Below are positions 32,880 through 33,861 of a stretch of 33,861 bases of DNA, piece after piece. The position numbers were made by a program, and so were the translations under genes. The stretch's first letter is position 1. Each line of letters begins with the position of its first letter. The DNA is from Flavobacteriaceae bacterium (GTDB taxonomy: Bacteria; Bacteroidota; Bacteroidia; Flavobacteriales; Flavobacteriaceae). The stretch covers positions 1 through 33,861 of the forward strand of contig JABDLA010000049.1 of the NCBI GenBank assembly GCA_013001965.1, given 5' to 3'. The notes beneath the pieces were generated by a model. It searched no databases. It was not told the origin of the DNA and saw only the letters and a program-made list of their open reading frames with translations.

Positions 32880-33447
32880 ATTCGGCGAAGACGGAAGTTT
32901 TTAAATCAGGCCATTCTTCCAAAAGGATGCCGTAACAACAACTATTTCGTTTAAACCCATCTTTGAGGTAAACGTTTTTTCGTAAAATGCCTTCGAGCGT
33001 AGCCCCAATTTTTTCAACGGCCTTTCTAGACCGAAGATTCCGCTCGTCAATTCTAAATTCTACTTTTTCAAACTTTAAATCTTCAAAGGCATATTGAAGC
33101 ATTAAGAATTTCATATGCATGTTTAGGCCTGTACCATGAAATTCCCTTCCAAGCCAGGTCGATCCAATCTCAAGCACTTTATTGGTCCGGTCTATGTTCA
33201 TAAATGTGCTGCTTCCTGCGTAAGAACCAGCAACCTTATCAAAAACAATGAATGGAATTGTTGTCTTATGATAATAACCGTCTACGGCCTTTTGAACATA
33301 TAATCGCAGTGCCTCAGGATTTGATATGTCACTAGGCGAATATTCTACCAATCTGTCCTGTGATGCAATTGAAATTAAATGTTTGTAGTTACTTAAATCC
33401 AGTAATTCCAATTTTACGCGATTATTCTCCAGGCTCATCCATCTCAT
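32872..33447 (-). CDS. GNAT-family N-acetyltransferase (RimJ/RimL-like)
   Basis: A 191-residue acetyltransferase of the RimJ/RimL group. The acetyl-CoA region includes IGSTWLGREFHGTGLNMHMK, where the family usually has a Gln/Arg-x-x-Gly-x-Gly/Ala turn. It is followed by FEKVEFRIDERNLRSRKAVEKIGATLEGILRKNVYLKDG, of which the NLRSRKAVEKIGATLEG part is the strongest signature. The substrate is unknown; such proteins acetylate ribosomal proteins, peptides or small amines. Starts at 33447 or, nine bases later, at 33438 are both possible. No operon partner is visible. Confidence 0.85.
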   Translation of the reverse strand: MRWMSLENNRVKLELLDLSNYKHLISIASQDRLVEYSPSDISNPEALRLYVQKAVDGYYHKTTIPFIVFDKVAGSYAGSSTFMNIDRTNKVLEIGSTWLGREFHGTGLNMHMKFLMLQYAFEDLKFEKVEFRIDERNLRSRKAVEKIGATLEGILRKNVYLKDGFKRNSCCYGILLEEWPDLKTSVFAEFN

Positions 33448-33797
33448 GCTTTAAAAGTAATACTCTAATTGCTAATGGCAAAACATCCTTTTCAAGCACA
33501 AAAAAATTAAAAAGCGCTTCGATTTAATCCAATGATCATAAATTTTTAGTCTGAAAATAGTGACATTACTTGATTTAATTTATTATATTCGTATAGCATC
33601 TTTTTAAGGATGAAACTTTCCTAATATCTTGATTAATAGCAAATCAGTACGGGCTAAGCTTTATTTGTAGTTCGTAATCTTTTCCGCCCTGAATACATGT
33701 GATACTTTATTCTCTCTTGTTATATACCGCTCCGGGTATGTATGAATATTATCTACATTTTGTTATGATTAATTGTTATTAATCAACTTTATATATT
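33448..33797. other. AT-rich intergenic region with an 8-bp palindrome near its end
   Basis: No gene is seen in these 350 bp. TGATTAAT at 33766-33773 and ATTAATCA at 33778-33785 are exact reverse complements with a 4-base spacer, 12 bp before the ATG at 33798; this may be an operator. TACATTTT at 33754-33761 is a one-mismatch -7 box. ATACC and GGTAT around 33724-33738 form a weak, bulged dyad. Confidence 0.5.
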
Positions 33798-33861
33798 ATG
33801 GAAAATTTTACGTTTAGATTCAACAGATCTAAATTTAAAAGCAATCCGATTTCCCTTTGGA
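33798..33861 (+). CDS. Possible start of a further gene, cut by the window end
   Basis: An ATG at 33798 opens a frame that stays open to the end (21 codons, beginning MENFTFRFNRSKFKSN). It is Phe, Asn and Lys rich with no signal peptide in the visible part. Too little is present to name a family. The palindrome and the weak -7 box just upstream make a real start plausible. Confidence 0.35.
   Translation, partial: MENFTFRFNRSKFKSNPISLW

Noticed and set aside
1-33861. tRNA or rRNA genes
   Set aside because: No tRNA-like cloverleaf with GTTCGAATC-type T-arm and no rRNA segment was recognised by eye; a covariance-model scan was not possible.

Overview
The window looks like chromosomal DNA of a member of the Bacteroidota, most likely a Flavobacteriaceae. 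The evidence is AT-rich DNA, a secreted protein with a C-terminal type IX secretion sorting domain, a TonB-dependent receptor with STN and carboxypeptidase-regulatory N-terminal domains, a DUF4249-type lipoprotein, several genes with TTG starts and no obvious Shine-Dalgarno, and promoter-like boxes of the Bacteroidota type (TAnnTTTG). Family assignments come from recognising motifs by eye; no database search was run.

Positions 1-10240 hold a compact plus-strand locus for reductive pyrimidine catabolism. PreT and PreA reduce uracil or thymine, a dihydropyrimidinase opens the ring, a nitrilase-fold beta-ureidopropionase releases the beta-amino acid, a class III aminotransferase makes the semialdehyde, and an acylating (methyl)malonate-semialdehyde dehydrogenase (only its 3' end is present) makes acetyl- or propionyl-CoA. 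An NCS1 permease and an SSS symporter supply uptake. The NCS1 permease carries an unusual extracytoplasmic insert of about 105 residues. A small four-helix-bundle (S23/IVP, bAvd-like) gene followed by 26-bp tandem repeats sits inside this operon and looks like an inserted cassette.

Positions 10252-17785 hold a YheT-like hydrolase, a cytoplasmic-looking zinc amidase, and a three-gene outer-membrane set: a TonB-dependent receptor, a protein with a macroglobulin-like N-terminus and a plug-like C-terminus but no barrel, and a DUF4249 lipoprotein. Positions 17829-22925 hold a ComM/YifB AAA+ gene followed, almost without gaps, by an Nramp-fold transporter and pxpA-pxpB-pxpC (5-oxoprolinase). The Nramp-like protein lacks the residues that bind metal in true Nramps, so it may carry 5-oxoproline.

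Positions 22998-25014 form a three-gene unit: a small anchored protein, a seven-helix membrane protein and a NarL-type histidine kinase without a visible response regulator. Converging on it from the minus strand is panB - rluA-like - aldehyde dehydrogenase. dnaK (28110-30014) runs divergently from panB. Its 3' end contains a short REP-like insertion that has duplicated the last codons. The rest of the window holds a type IX secreted protein, a PepSY-like periplasmic protein, a nitronate monooxygenase, a GNAT acetyltransferase and the start of a possible further gene.
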